Positions 48,027 through 57,304 are shown, counted from the stretch's first letter. The stretch is 64,000 bases of DNA from Collimonas sp. OK607 (GCF_900111995.1 NZ_FOKF01000024.1:16231-80230), one strand, 5' to 3'. Numbers and translations are program-made. Notes: generated by a model from the sequence alone, not told the origin.

Positions 48027-49136
48027 TTAGCTAGCAGTGAAAATATAGAGTGGGCTGCAAGATAGCCGATTTTCTCCGCACTCAACATAGGCGTCGTATA
48101 CGATTTTCAGGCTCTCTTCTTGTACGCTAAATATGTCTTTGTGTGCGTGGATGTGACCAGTTTTTTTTGATGGGTTTTTCCACCATTTGCGGCAAGTCTC
48201 GGCATGCTTTTCTGAATATTCAAGACCACCTTGAATATTCTCCGTGAAACATGCACCGAGTATAAAGTTTTGAATTCCTGAAATTTTGTCAAACTCCGCT
48301 TGTGAGATAGTGAAAAATTTATCTGGATTTGTTACTCGTGCGAGATGCACGAAATCCGGGTCCGCTTGGCGACGCAGTTGATTATGATTTCTTGTAAGAC
48401 AATCCATGAAATCATTAGGTTCTAGTCCGAAATCTATGAATGCCCAATAGGTCAATAGCAGAGCAATTTTGGCTACGATTACAGGCGTTCTATCGTAGTC
48501 ACTGTCGGTCATTTCAAGAGCATCACCATGGGCAATAGCGTCCCGCAGGTCTTTTATTCTTTTGAAATCTGCCGCTGCAAGGTTAATGATTTTCACAATG
48601 TCGCCGTTAGTGGCGTTCATTGTATATTCATATTTTTCAGGAAAATTAGGTTCCCTCTTTTTAGAGAAAATATTGTCCGCGATATTCATCACCCGCTTAT
48701 GTAGGTCGTCACCAACAGAGGGTTTTATTTTTTTTAGCTCAGTGTTAAATTTTTGCATATTGCCATTCCCGGGAGTAGTGGTTTTTAACCCATTTGCCCT
48801 CGAAAATTCAGTAACATACTTGTCTAGCAAGGTGACATATCCTAATGTCTTGTACTCCCAAAATCCCTCATATCGCTGCATTCCTGCGAGGCGAACCCAA
48901 GAAATTTTCCGATACTCAGATTTATAGTAATTTTCAAAGATTGTCTGCCATTTCCCATCAAGCGTTGACTTTGATATTAGACATTCGAGACAAAAATCGT
49001 TCTTTGATGCGTCTCGCTCCACTTTTTTGAACGTCGGGAAGTAGGCGTAATAGGTGCGCTCGTCGTCGCATTCCACTTGTATGCTGACAATGGACAAAGG
49101 GTAGGCAATAAGTATGGACAGCAAATTTGAGAGTTC
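48027..49136 (-). pseudogene. 5'-truncated ApeA-like HEPN-domain protein
   Basis: An open frame of about 365 codons lacking any ATG for its first 70 or so codons; the earliest possible start is TTG at 49124, and a stop precedes it at about 49141-49143. The protein opens with NLLSILIAYPLSIVSIQVECD, continues through WQTIFENYYKSEYRKISWV and a RLAGMQRYEGFWEYKTL segment, and has the HEPN RNase motif RDAIAH (Rx4H) in RIKDLRDAIAHGDALEM. This order matches the C-terminal two thirds of ApeA-type anti-phage abortive-infection proteins; the N-terminal domain is missing. Family call moderate, truncation well supported. Confidence 0.5.
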
Positions 49137-49654
49137 ATATTCGCAATATCAGTTGGCTTTGATCTTTTTTTTACTAGGTACGAAATCCAGATTAGGCAAT
49201 CTGCTAATTTCTCACCTGCCAAAGTTGCATAGTTTAATTGGCTACCGTCTTTTGCATGGTGAATTGGGGATTTTGGTGGCGCAATATAGTACTTAATACC
49301 TCTTTTTAAAGACATTATATTCAGCCACCCTTGCTTGTTGTGATTGAGGATAGAACAGGGGTTAATGTGTTTGGCTTCAACCAAAAAAAATACGTGATAG
49401 TGTAATCCTTTGGCTTCATCAACTTCTATGCACCCCCTCCACTTACAAGGGATATTGTTTCACCTTAGTTCAAAGCATAGTGCCTTTAAATGCGATAAAT
49501 ACTCTTTTTTTATCTCACTGCCCATTAAAACAAGATGATAAAGCCGGGGGTGTACATAGCTGTGCTTGGTAAGCATGGCCGTCATCTTTGCATAGGCTTT
49601 TTGGCTGTGCATACCGCCATTCATTAATGTAATGCTTGTTTCTTCTTTTACCAT
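49130..49654 (-). pseudogene. Remnant of an inovirus Gp2-like (YagK/YfjJ) gene, with in-frame TGA
   Basis: From the ATG at 49654 (GAAGG 6 bases upstream) 64 codons run to a TGA at 49460-49462. The same frame then stays open for about 110 codons with CIEVDEAKGLHYHVFFLVEA, KSPIHHAKDGS and LADCLIWISYLVKKRSKP, recognisable as the Gp2/YfjJ pattern (GYHFHLLLF ... YLTK). It then meets the HEPN frame in a different register at about 49130. So the gene is broken by a nonsense codon and its 3' end was lost in a deletion. Gp2-like genes are common in phage satellites and inovirus-derived elements. Confidence 0.5.
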
Positions 49655-49939
49655 AGTTACCTTCTTTAGCTTGTTCGAATTAGTTATCTGAATAGATCAC
49701 TTACTAATACAATAAAATTTTTAGGACAATAAATCCCCTTGCAAGCGTTTTAGGCTATGCATTTGGGTCATTTCTTTTTGAATTTAAAAAAATAGATAAT
49801 TGACGACAATAAAATTGCCGATTACCATTGAGGGAATTTCGTAAATTTCACGAAAATTGAAACATCTTCTAACAGAGCGAATGTTGGTACATATTTTCTA
49901 CCGCCAACCAAGCCGGAATCTGCAATAAGCACCAACTTC

Positions 49940-49966
49940 TTTGAAGTTTTAAATTAAAACTTCAAA
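49940..49966. repeat. 27-base perfect palindrome in the non-coding centre of the island
   Basis: TTTGAAGTTTTAA, one central A, and TTAAAACTTCAAA. It lies in the 675-base AT-rich gap 49655-50329, which has no gene I can support. Another imperfect inverted repeat, AATTTCGT/ACGAAAATT, is near 49849. The position between the AlpA gene and the Gp2-like gene suits an operator or a replication-initiation site. Confidence 0.6.
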
Positions 49967-50329
49967 TCCACGATTGCAACTTGCTATAAGCGCTTTAAAT
50001 GCATCAAAATTACTAACTGCACCTCACCCATTACCCACCTCCAATAAATCGCTCAAAACCTCTCATAGCACGCCCAAATCGATAACTAGAACGTCCTACG
50101 GACTCAATATCTGAAGCCCATAGGAAATATCTCCATAAAAACTGGATTTTGAAAAGCTGTTTGGATTGGGGTACTGACTAGCAGATAGCAAAACCCTGAT
50201 TTGATGCAGGAATGCTATTGGATTGATGCGCTATTCTTGGATATGCGTTTTACCGCAATTTTGATGCAAGTGGTATTACTGAGTATATGGCCGATTAAAA
50301 ATCAGCAAAGTGATGCGTGTTTAAGTGAA

Positions 50330-50539
50330 TTAATGCATTAACTGGCTTTTTTGTCGCTGAGAAATTAGCCACTCATCGACCTCACTTTCAATGTAGTACA
50401 TTGCCCTTCCACCCATCACTGGAAATCCAACGGGGAAGTTGCTTTCTTGGCATTGAATCAGTTTATAAATGGAGCTGCGGCTCATGCTGAGTTTCTTGGT
50501 CAACGCTTTCATTTGCAAGCATGCTAAAGGTACTGTCAT
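50330..50539 (-). CDS. AlpA-family helix-turn-helix regulator (excisionase-like)
   Basis: A 69-residue DNA-binding protein: MKALTKKLSMSRSSIYKLI helix-turn-helix, FPVGFPVMGGRAMYYIESEVDEWLISQRQ wing and tail, which is the AlpA/MerR-like phage regulator pattern. The start at 50539 has AGGAG 6 bases upstream. AlpA proteins activate the integrase/excision genes of P4-like elements. It lies close to the right-hand tandem 12-mers. Confidence 0.85.
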   Translation of the reverse strand: MTVPLACLQMKALTKKLSMSRSSIYKLIQCQESNFPVGFPVMGGRAMYYIESEVDEWLISQRQKSQLMH

Positions 50540-50778
50540 AAATCTCCTGCGACTAAACGGTTAAATTACAAAAATGGTCAATTCAAATTTCAGTTTAGAA
50601 ATATTGAAATATTCACTTGACAAATATTGAAAAATAATATCCTCTTAAGCGAATAGGGAGATTATACACAGATGTCTCATTTTTGCAACATGTTTTTAGT
50701 TGGTCAACATTGATATTGCACTTTAACAAGATTTGTATTTTGCGTTACGGCGTAACTGCTATTTGATTAAGAAATAAT

Positions 50779-50802
50779 TTTTGCATATACTTTTGCATAT
50801 AC
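50779..50802. repeat. Two adjoining 12-mers TTTTGCATATAC (right arm-type sites)
   Basis: Exact tandem copies at 50779-50790 and 50791-50802, the same 12-mer as the inverted pair at the integrase promoter, 60 bases inside attR. The rest of 50540-50861 is AT-rich, with a GTTAC/GTAAC repeat at about 50744-50756 and no gene. Confidence 0.7.
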
Positions 50803-50861
50803 ATATCAGATATATAAAAAATAAAACCTTTATATATAAGGGCTTCGAGGCTTTATACTAG

Positions 50862-50950
50862 TCCACCTATCCCACCACGAACACGTTTGAAGAAGTCCAG
50901 CAACGTACAGAAACCCGCCTCTAGCCTAGTGCTGATGCGGGTTTTTTGTT
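50862..50950 (+). repeat. attR: right copy of the island-flanking direct repeat
   Basis: 89 bases identical to 46348-46437 apart from one missing A in what was the tRNA acceptor stem (TATCCC for TATCACC). The upstream part of the tRNA is absent, so this is a non-functional 3' fragment carrying the tRNA terminator. Confidence 0.9.
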
Positions 50951-51049
50951 GCCTGAATTTTTTGACATCCAAGTTCTATTAGGCGGTTTTACAGGCATCA
51001 CCAGTTACCGCCAAGAAAATTGTCCGCAGAGGATTCACAAATTAGCAAA

Positions 51050-51092
51050 ACGGCGCCGAACCCAAGAATAAATCCTATAAGTTCGGCGCCGT
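51050..51092 (-). terminator. Terminator of the pilus operon
   Basis: A 12-bp stem ACGGCGCCGAAC/GTTCGGCGCCGT, extended outward by ATTAGCAA/TTGCTAAT; on the minus strand followed by TTTTGC. It lies about 80 bases past the pilY1 stop. Confidence 0.7.
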
Positions 51093-51173
51093 GTTCTTGC
51101 TAATCAGTCCGGGCCGTACAGAATATTGTACGCATGCCCGGTTGATCACAGAAAAGACTAATTATCGATTAAC

Positions 51174-54100
51174 TTACTTCGTGATGAGCTCGCGCCAACT
51201 GACCCGGTGACCTGTTACGCCGAGCTTTCCAGAAGCATTAGTGGGAATAGTCATACTTTCAGCTCCTGAGTTACTGCCCGTACGAATAACCACTGGCTGG
51301 CCTTTGATCCAGACCACGGTGATGCCGGTGGTGAGATCGTTGCCCGTCCACACTCCCGCGCTGCTGGCGCCTGGTACGTAGCTCCCGGTCTTGTAGTTCA
51401 GGTAGTTCAGCCAGCTATAGCCACCCGCCTCGCAGATCCCGTTGGTAGGCACATTGGTCGGGATTATCAACGTCCCCTGCACCAAAGTGATGTCCACGTT
51501 GCTACGCTCGCCACTGTCAGGCAAATCGACAAACCATCCCATGACGCTCGGTGGATTGATAGCAACGGCGGCATTGGTCACGGTCCGGTTCGGTTTGGCA
51601 TTGGTCAGCGTTTGCTGGACTAAAGCGGTGCGAGGGCTAGTCACCGTGGTGCCGTTGTCGACAATGGCGTATATAGACTGGGTCGTGAACTTCGTGGAAT
51701 CAAGATCGGATGCCTCCAGATATTTGCCTGTCCCTACGTACACAACGCGGTTCCCGTTTACCTTCGCCAGCTCCGGCCGGGTTGTAATTGGCTGAGGATT
51801 AGAGCTGGTGCTGGTGCCATCGGTGAACGCGGCAATTTTGACTACAGCACTGGTATTGATATCGAAACGCCACAGATTGCCTAACAGATCACCGGCGTAA
51901 GCATAGAGTGCGGTTGCATCCAGGGCCGGATTATCAGCCCAGAATGCTATTTTCCCTAGTCCGCTAGGTGTAGTCTTACTGCCCACCGATGTGCCGATTT
52001 TGGAGAGGACTGAGCCGGTCAAAGGATCGAGCAAGAACAAGAAACCCTGGCCGCTGCCATCTTTATCGTAAGAATTTGTGGTACCCAAGGCAACATTATC
52101 ATAGCCCGAAGTTACTGTAATTACCCAGGTGCCATCCGATTTTTTTACCGCCAATGGGTTGCCGAAACTGTATCCGAGATCAGCATCGTCGAGCGAGGTA
52201 AATTCCCATAGCATCTTGGGGGCAGTGGGATCGGTGACATCCAATGCGTAGTAGCCGCGGCCACCGCCGTTCAAGCCACCCATCAGAATCGTACGCCAAT
52301 CGGCCTTGGTAGCATCCGAGCAATTTTTCACGCACACGTCTGACGTCACAAGTGCACCATCGACATAAAAGTGATGGTTGGTGGTGTAGGTATTGTCCGC
52401 GAGCCAGTACATATTCGGCATTACCGGGCTCGGCACGAAAGCCCAGCGTTCTTTCCCGGTAGCTGCGTCAAAAGCATGCAGCATGCCGTCATTCGCACCG
52501 GCAAAAATAGTCTTCGCCCGACTCTGTTGGGTGGTGCTGGCTGCCCACGCGCTATAGCCCGGATCGATATAGGTAAAGTTCGGCGCACCCAAAAATGCAG
52601 GCGAGGTATCTACAACATCGCCAAATGTCGCTAAGCGATCGCGGTACAAGTTGGCAGTGCTGCCGGCCTGGCTCTCATATTGGGTTTGACCACGCAGGTA
52701 GTTCACCAGCGTATCACCCGTGGCCGCAGTCTTGTCAGAGGCTGAAAAGGTGCTACTCGACTGGCTTAGTTGAGTCGTGTCGAAATATTTTTGTTGCGCG
52801 TTCGACAGTCCGCTATAAACAAAACTGCTGAGCGTGCCGCCATTGTTGAAGTAAATTGTCCTTGTGTCGCTTGCGGCCGAAACCTGGCTAGCCAGCTGGC
52901 CGGTGCATGCTGCAGTGCCTTTAACAGTATCGGCGGCCACATTTTCCACGCACCAGGTAGCAGTGGAGTTTATTGCGCCGGTATCGACGTCAGTCGACTC
53001 GGCAACGAGATTGCCGGTCCATTGCGCGGTGGTGTAGCTGGCCACGTAGAGCGAATTGTCGTTTTTGACAGGCTGCAAGTTGGATACGGCAGCCGAAGAA
53101 CCATAGCCAAGCCGGGTCGCCATACCGGATAGTGCCGAATTCAAGCTTGAGACCAGCGCAGTTGGATTCTTGGCACTGAAATAAGTACCCCGCCCGTTGA
53201 CTGCTGCATGCCACAGATCGTCAATGCGCTCGACGACCGAACTACTTGTGTCGCCATAGTTCGGAGCGGTTGCGTAGGCTTTAGGATCGGACCAATTTTT
53301 ACTGCCTGTCACGATGCTTTGATAGTCCCCCGTCTTATCTGTCGCATAGGTGGGGGAATATTGCAACAAGCCATTGAGCCCGAGGCCCAGGGTGAAGGTG
53401 GTCATATGCGGCTTGTGATTATTGTCGACACCGCTACCAGGTACGTTCGGCGAGTAGACGCCACTGCTGTCTGTCGGGCAGAGATTTGCCCCGGTTGCGC
53501 TGGTAGATGTGCAACTTGCCGGAAACGGAGCAGATTGAACGTTGCCCGGATTGCGAAGATCGGTATTGTAGTAATACATGGCTACATCTGCCAACGAGTT
53601 CGAACTGCCACCGATACTGGTCGTCGTGGTTGTGGCATTACCCTGCGTCGGGCCAGTAACCGTGGTGGTTGCTGTTCCTGGCGTAGTATTCGAGTATTTT
53701 GCATCCGCAGTTGCTGCGCTCGTTACCGGGGCTGGATTAGGTTGGGTACTTGGGGCGGACCAGGTACCTGTGCCGGTGGTGGATATTGTGTCTGATTCAC
53801 TTCCTGGATTGCCTTTGCAAGAACCGGTCTTGGTACTGGTAACCGTCCAAGTAATGTTCCCAAAGCTGCTGGTCGGCCCGCTTGTACCGGACGTCGATGA
53901 ACCAACATTAGCCCAGTTGGTCGACGTAGGACCCGAGACAGTGGTCGTCACTTTGGTGCTGTTTACAACAGGATTCGAATAGGTATCGTTGGTTACGACA
54001 CCATTGGTTGTAACCACGGTATGTGTGACGGTTGAGGTTGTTGTCGTAAGGTCGTTCGTCCCGGTAGTAGTATATTGCTCTTGCGTTTGAATCGATGTCG

Positions 54101-55397
54101 TCCCCGAGGTCTGGGTCTCGGTGCCGCTGCCCGTGTAGATAGTGGTTGTGGCCGCACTCTTCTGACTACTGCAGCTGTTGCCTGATGAGTCCGTGCCTGA
54201 GATCGTAACTGTCGTTCGGGAATACTTATCCGTGCGCGTTGTGGCAGTGGTCGCTGTCGTCGTTGTGATTGTACGCGTCGATCGAGCGACAACCGTATTC
54301 GGCGCGTTTACCTGAGTAGTCGTGACCGCGTCCGTGGTTTGTGTGACTTGGCTAGCTGCCCCGTCGTTCATGGGGCGAAGAGTGGTGCCTCCGTCTTGCT
54401 GTCCGACCGGCGTACTGTTGTCCAGACGGTAGGGACCATACGACGAGGTTTCTAAACCGGTGTTCCAATAACCGTCGGTGGATAAAATGGTAAAGTTTTG
54501 CTGACAGGAATATTGCATCGGGTCGGCGCCTAATTGACCACCGTAAATCCTGCCCGCTTTGGACAACGCACCGCGCAACGGTGTGGAGTTATTCGCCGTT
54601 TGTTTATAAAGGGTTGTGTAAAATTTGTCCTTCTGCCCGCCGGTACCGCTGGCGAAGTCGTCGATGTGCAGGAAGTTGTTGCCATCGGTGGCGCCGGTAT
54701 AACTGATGTTAGTGAATCCGACGCGAAATTTACTGTCGATGGTCTTGAATGCCTGACCAACCGCGGTTTTCATCATGAGGATACGCGTACGGTAGTAGCT
54801 ATACCAGTTGGCATAGTTTTGCTGCTCGTTCGTACTGCCCGGCCCCGATGTGCTACTCACGGTGACTGCGGTAAAAACGCCCGCACCAGGGTTGCTGCCT
54901 CTGCTGCTATTGCATTCCTTGTAAAACGTTGAGGATGTAATGACGCCATTGGTATCGTATGTGTACGAAAGCGGTGTCTGGCTGCCGCTGTATTTGTAGT
55001 AAGTACTGCCTGTCAGGTCAGTATTCGAACAGCTCCCGAGAAAACCATCGTCACACGCCGCGGTAAATTTGTTGGTGGAAACTACCGGACTACCACTGGA
55101 ATCCACCGGAACCGTATACGTTATTGCCGGGTTGTAAGCAACTCCGTTGCACTGAGAGGAAGTCAAGCCATAGTACGTGCCGGGCACATCATCGGGCAAA
55201 TAGTCAGACCCCATACTCCCGGAATTATCGAGAATAAACAGCAGATTGGGTTTAACCGAGGATGTCGTCGTGGTGGAAAGTGGCGCATTGGCGAGATTGA
55301 CAACCGCCGCCTGTGTCGGCAGCATCAACAGCGCGGCGAGCAGCACAGAGAGCACTGCGGGGAAAACAAATTTCTGGATAGCGTAGTCGGTTTTCAT
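51174..55397 (-). CDS. pilY1: Type IV pilus tip adhesin/biogenesis protein PilY1
   Basis: A 1407-residue exported protein. Signal peptide ends near PTQA|A; a von Willebrand A-like domain with the metal site FILDNSGSMGSD (Asp57, Ser59, Ser61) spans roughly residues 50-690 and is split by a Thr/Ser-rich low-complexity stretch at about 350-600. The C-terminal half is the PilY1 beta-propeller, with TIFAGANDGMLHAFDAATGKE, LMGGLNGGGRGYYALDVTDP and a calcium loop YDKDGSGQGF. It primes pilus assembly and mediates adhesion and surface sensing. Last gene of the pilus operon, 12 bases behind pilX. Confidence 0.94.
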   Translation of the reverse strand: MKTDYAIQKFVFPAVLSVLLAALLMLPTQAAVVNLANAPLSTTTTSSVKPNLLFILDNSGSMGSDYLPDDVPGTYYGLTSSQCNGVAYNPAITYTVPVDSSGSPVVSTNKFTAACDDGFLGSCSNTDLTGSTYYKYSGSQTPLSYTYDTNGVITSSTFYKECNSSRGSNPGAGVFTAVTVSSTSGPGSTNEQQNYANWYSYYRTRILMMKTAVGQAFKTIDSKFRVGFTNISYTGATDGNNFLHIDDFASGTGGQKDKFYTTLYKQTANNSTPLRGALSKAGRIYGGQLGADPMQYSCQQNFTILSTDGYWNTGLETSSYGPYRLDNSTPVGQQDGGTTLRPMNDGAASQVTQTTDAVTTTQVNAPNTVVARSTRTITTTTATTATTRTDKYSRTTVTISGTDSSGNSCSSQKSAATTTIYTGSGTETQTSGTTSIQTQEQYTTTGTNDLTTTTSTVTHTVVTTNGVVTNDTYSNPVVNSTKVTTTVSGPTSTNWANVGSSTSGTSGPTSSFGNITWTVTSTKTGSCKGNPGSESDTISTTGTGTWSAPSTQPNPAPVTSAATADAKYSNTTPGTATTTVTGPTQGNATTTTTSIGGSSNSLADVAMYYYNTDLRNPGNVQSAPFPASCTSTSATGANLCPTDSSGVYSPNVPGSGVDNNHKPHMTTFTLGLGLNGLLQYSPTYATDKTGDYQSIVTGSKNWSDPKAYATAPNYGDTSSSVVERIDDLWHAAVNGRGTYFSAKNPTALVSSLNSALSGMATRLGYGSSAAVSNLQPVKNDNSLYVASYTTAQWTGNLVAESTDVDTGAINSTATWCVENVAADTVKGTAACTGQLASQVSAASDTRTIYFNNGGTLSSFVYSGLSNAQQKYFDTTQLSQSSSTFSASDKTAATGDTLVNYLRGQTQYESQAGSTANLYRDRLATFGDVVDTSPAFLGAPNFTYIDPGYSAWAASTTQQSRAKTIFAGANDGMLHAFDAATGKERWAFVPSPVMPNMYWLADNTYTTNHHFYVDGALVTSDVCVKNCSDATKADWRTILMGGLNGGGRGYYALDVTDPTAPKMLWEFTSLDDADLGYSFGNPLAVKKSDGTWVITVTSGYDNVALGTTNSYDKDGSGQGFLFLLDPLTGSVLSKIGTSVGSKTTPSGLGKIAFWADNPALDATALYAYAGDLLGNLWRFDINTSAVVKIAAFTDGTSTSSNPQPITTRPELAKVNGNRVVYVGTGKYLEASDLDSTKFTTQSIYAIVDNGTTVTSPRTALVQQTLTNAKPNRTVTNAAVAINPPSVMGWFVDLPDSGERSNVDITLVQGTLIIPTNVPTNGICEAGGYSWLNYLNYKTGSYVPGASSAGVWTGNDLTTGITVVWIKGQPVVIRTGSNSGAESMTIPTNASGKLGVTGHRVSWRELITK

Positions 55398-55409
55398 GAG
55401 GGTCTCTGT

Positions 55410-56012
55410 TCAATAGATCACAACTTGGGTATAAGTCACCGTGTTGCGCGGGCCAGCGACTCTGACCGTGACGCGGTAATAGGGGTTGCTCGAGGCAACG
55501 CAATTGGTCCCGACGCATCTGAACTCTTGTCCACCCGTGATACGCTGGGACGTTCCCGAGACCGAACTTGGGGCGGTGATGCAGTTACTGGCCGGATCGG
55601 CAGGGTCGCCTGGGTTTTGGCACATGCGATGCACAACGTAACTGACGGTATTGCCTGCCGCGTCAACCGGAAGCGCGGATTTCCCGCTCCAGTCGAAGGT
55701 CGCCGGATCGAAGACTGCGGGCGTGCCTGTAGCGCCGCCGTTCCAGGTGGAGTAGTAACTAGGAGGGGCATCAGCTATCAGGCTGGAGGCAGACATCAGC
55801 CACTGTCTCGCCTTCTCTACGCCAGAGTCGGTAGCCTGTACGCCGGACTGACGGAAAGCCAGGTTGCCAGCGATCTGAGTCGTGACATCGACCGAACGCA
55901 CCAGCGCGACACCGGCAATGATCATCGCGACCAGGACAATGAGGGCGAGAATCAGCACTACCCCACGCTCGCGAGCCACGCGCCGGAAAATCAAAGTCTT
56001 CTGGCTTTTCAT
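55410..56012 (-). CDS. pilX: Type IV pilus assembly protein PilX
   Basis: 200 residues from the ATG at 56012, which overlaps the pilW stop (ATGA). One hydrophobic N-terminal helix RGVVLILALIVLVAMIIAGVAL, without the canonical GFTLIE cleavage site but with ERGVVLIL in that place, as PilX proteins have. Then AFRQSGVQATDSGVEKARQWL, characteristic of the PilX N-terminal family. Four Cys in the C-terminal half may form two disulfides. A minor pilin of the tip complex. Confidence 0.88.
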   Translation of the reverse strand: MKSQKTLIFRRVARERGVVLILALIVLVAMIIAGVALVRSVDVTTQIAGNLAFRQSGVQATDSGVEKARQWLMSASSLIADAPPSYYSTWNGGATGTPAVFDPATFDWSGKSALPVDAAGNTVSYVVHRMCQNPGDPADPASNCITAPSSVSGTSQRITGGQEFRCVGTNCVASSNPYYRVTVRVAGPRNTVTYTQVVIY

Positions 56013-57304
56013 TGTTGTTGCCCCCAAATCATGTTGCGCAACGGGACGATAGACTGCACTACTTTGTAGCGATAGCGTGCCCAGTCAGTACCGGAACCGC
56101 TGATATCCATGGTGATATCGCTAGAACCGGAGGCATCCTGATGCCAGACCGGCGCACTCGCTGTGAAATCAGCTGCTTTCTCGTATTGGTTACTACGGGT
56201 CACCACAGCCATGCGCACGGCCACGATCTGGGCGAGAGACGCACCGGTGAGTTGCGTGGCATCCCATGCGTCGATCGTGCCGTTTAAGTTGGTATCCTTC
56301 CCGTACTGCGCGCGCATGGCGACTACACCCGTAGCTATTGGAGACCATACCGCATTGTCTGGCGGACTCGCCACGGCAGCGGTGCAATCGTTTGCAGTGA
56401 GATCACACACCGTCAGGTTGCCGTTGCGCACCGCATATACCCTGCTGACGAAAGAACCAACGGGACCCAGGTTGTACAGCTTGCTACCGGCGGCGTAGCT
56501 GACAGGCGTTCCGCCGGACTGATTCCATACAGCGTTAACTGCCGTGCAACCAGCATAAAAGCTCAGGTAGGACATATTGTTATGGCTGATCGTAGTGGCG
56601 GAGCCGGTGATGCCGGGCGTGCATTGGCTGCCGACCGGAGGGGCGGCGGTGGCTAAACCAGTGACTTCCCCGATCGTACAATCAAGAGTACTGCCGCTCG
56701 GCGGAACAGACAGAATCATGTCACCCTGATTGAATCCCGCCCTGCTCGTAATAACGGAGTAATCGGACAGCGTTCCGCCAGTTTGGGCTGTACCGCCAGG
56801 CTGGATAATGGGGATGCCGATACCAGTCATGCCGCCGGTGCCGCTGTAATTGACCAGGATCACGTCCGTGTTGGCATCGCCGGCCGGGTATCCCGTTGGA
56901 TTGATGACCACCGGTGCGAAGGTTGATCCGGTATAAGTGAAATTGGGAGTTGTCGCCCGGTTCGCGTTGTATGCACGCACGGTTGCGCATTGAGCCAGGA
57001 TACCGTTGGTCAGCACACCGGTCGGAGGCGGGGTCAACGGTGGAACATAATCCTCGGTATTGGGGGAAAGACCATAACCGGCTTGCCGAATGTCCCGCTC
57101 CAGCATGTAGAGCGTCACAGCGGCATTGGTTTGTGCATCTGCGCCGCCGGTAGTGGTGCGTTTGCGGCCTTCTGAAAGTGTGAATACCTGCATGATGACG
57201 AGCGTTGCCACCAGCCCGATTACCAGCGCCACCATCATCTCGACCAGGCTGAAGCCGGCAGAGGCCCGGCGCGCAACAGAGTGTTGTTTCAATTGATTTC
57301 TCAT
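56009..57304 (-). CDS. pilW: Type IV pilus minor pilin PilW
   Basis: 431 residues from the ATG at 57304. Prepilin cleavage site ASAG|FSLVEMMVALVIGLVATLV with the essential Glu5, followed by the long N-terminal helix, and a large C-terminal domain with MLERDIRQAGYGLSP typical of PilW. No strong ribosome site; it starts 19 bases after the pilV stop. Part of the tip-priming complex with PilV, PilX, FimT and PilY1. Confidence 0.9.
   Translation of the reverse strand: MRNQLKQHSVARRASAGFSLVEMMVALVIGLVATLVIMQVFTLSEGRKRTTTGGADAQTNAAVTLYMLERDIRQAGYGLSPNTEDYVPPLTPPPTGVLTNGILAQCATVRAYNANRATTPNFTYTGSTFAPVVINPTGYPAGDANTDVILVNYSGTGGMTGIGIPIIQPGGTAQTGGTLSDYSVITSRAGFNQGDMILSVPPSGSTLDCTIGEVTGLATAAPPVGSQCTPGITGSATTISHNNMSYLSFYAGCTAVNAVWNQSGGTPVSYAAGSKLYNLGPVGSFVSRVYAVRNGNLTVCDLTANDCTAAVASPPDNAVWSPIATGVVAMRAQYGKDTNLNGTIDAWDATQLTGASLAQIVAVRMAVVTRSNQYEKAADFTASAPVWHQDASGSSDITMDISGSGTDWARYRYKVVQSIVPLRNMIWGQQQ

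Larger units (their letters stand above)
46348..50950 (+). mobile_element. Integrated 4.6 kb genomic island in tRNA-Met
   Basis: Bounded by the 90/89-base direct repeat. It carries a P4-type integrase right behind the tRNA, an AlpA-type regulator near the far end, a broken Gp2-like gene and a truncated HEPN gene between them, plus repeated 12-mers next to both ends. The interior is clearly more AT-rich than the flanking genes. The integrated element leaves the tRNA intact. With both cargo genes damaged it looks like a decayed satellite or phage-inducible-type element, though the integrase and attachment sites look sound. Confidence 0.9.

Noticed and set aside
48977..49124. Tail of the Gp2-like frame continuing into the HEPN gene region
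   Set aside because: Beyond about 49130 this frame gives no family-like sequence while the HEPN frame does; it is read-through past a deletion junction.
53993..54932. Short frames inside the repetitive part of pilY1
   Set aside because: They are shadows in other frames of the Thr/Ser-rich coding stretch, without starts or domains of their own.
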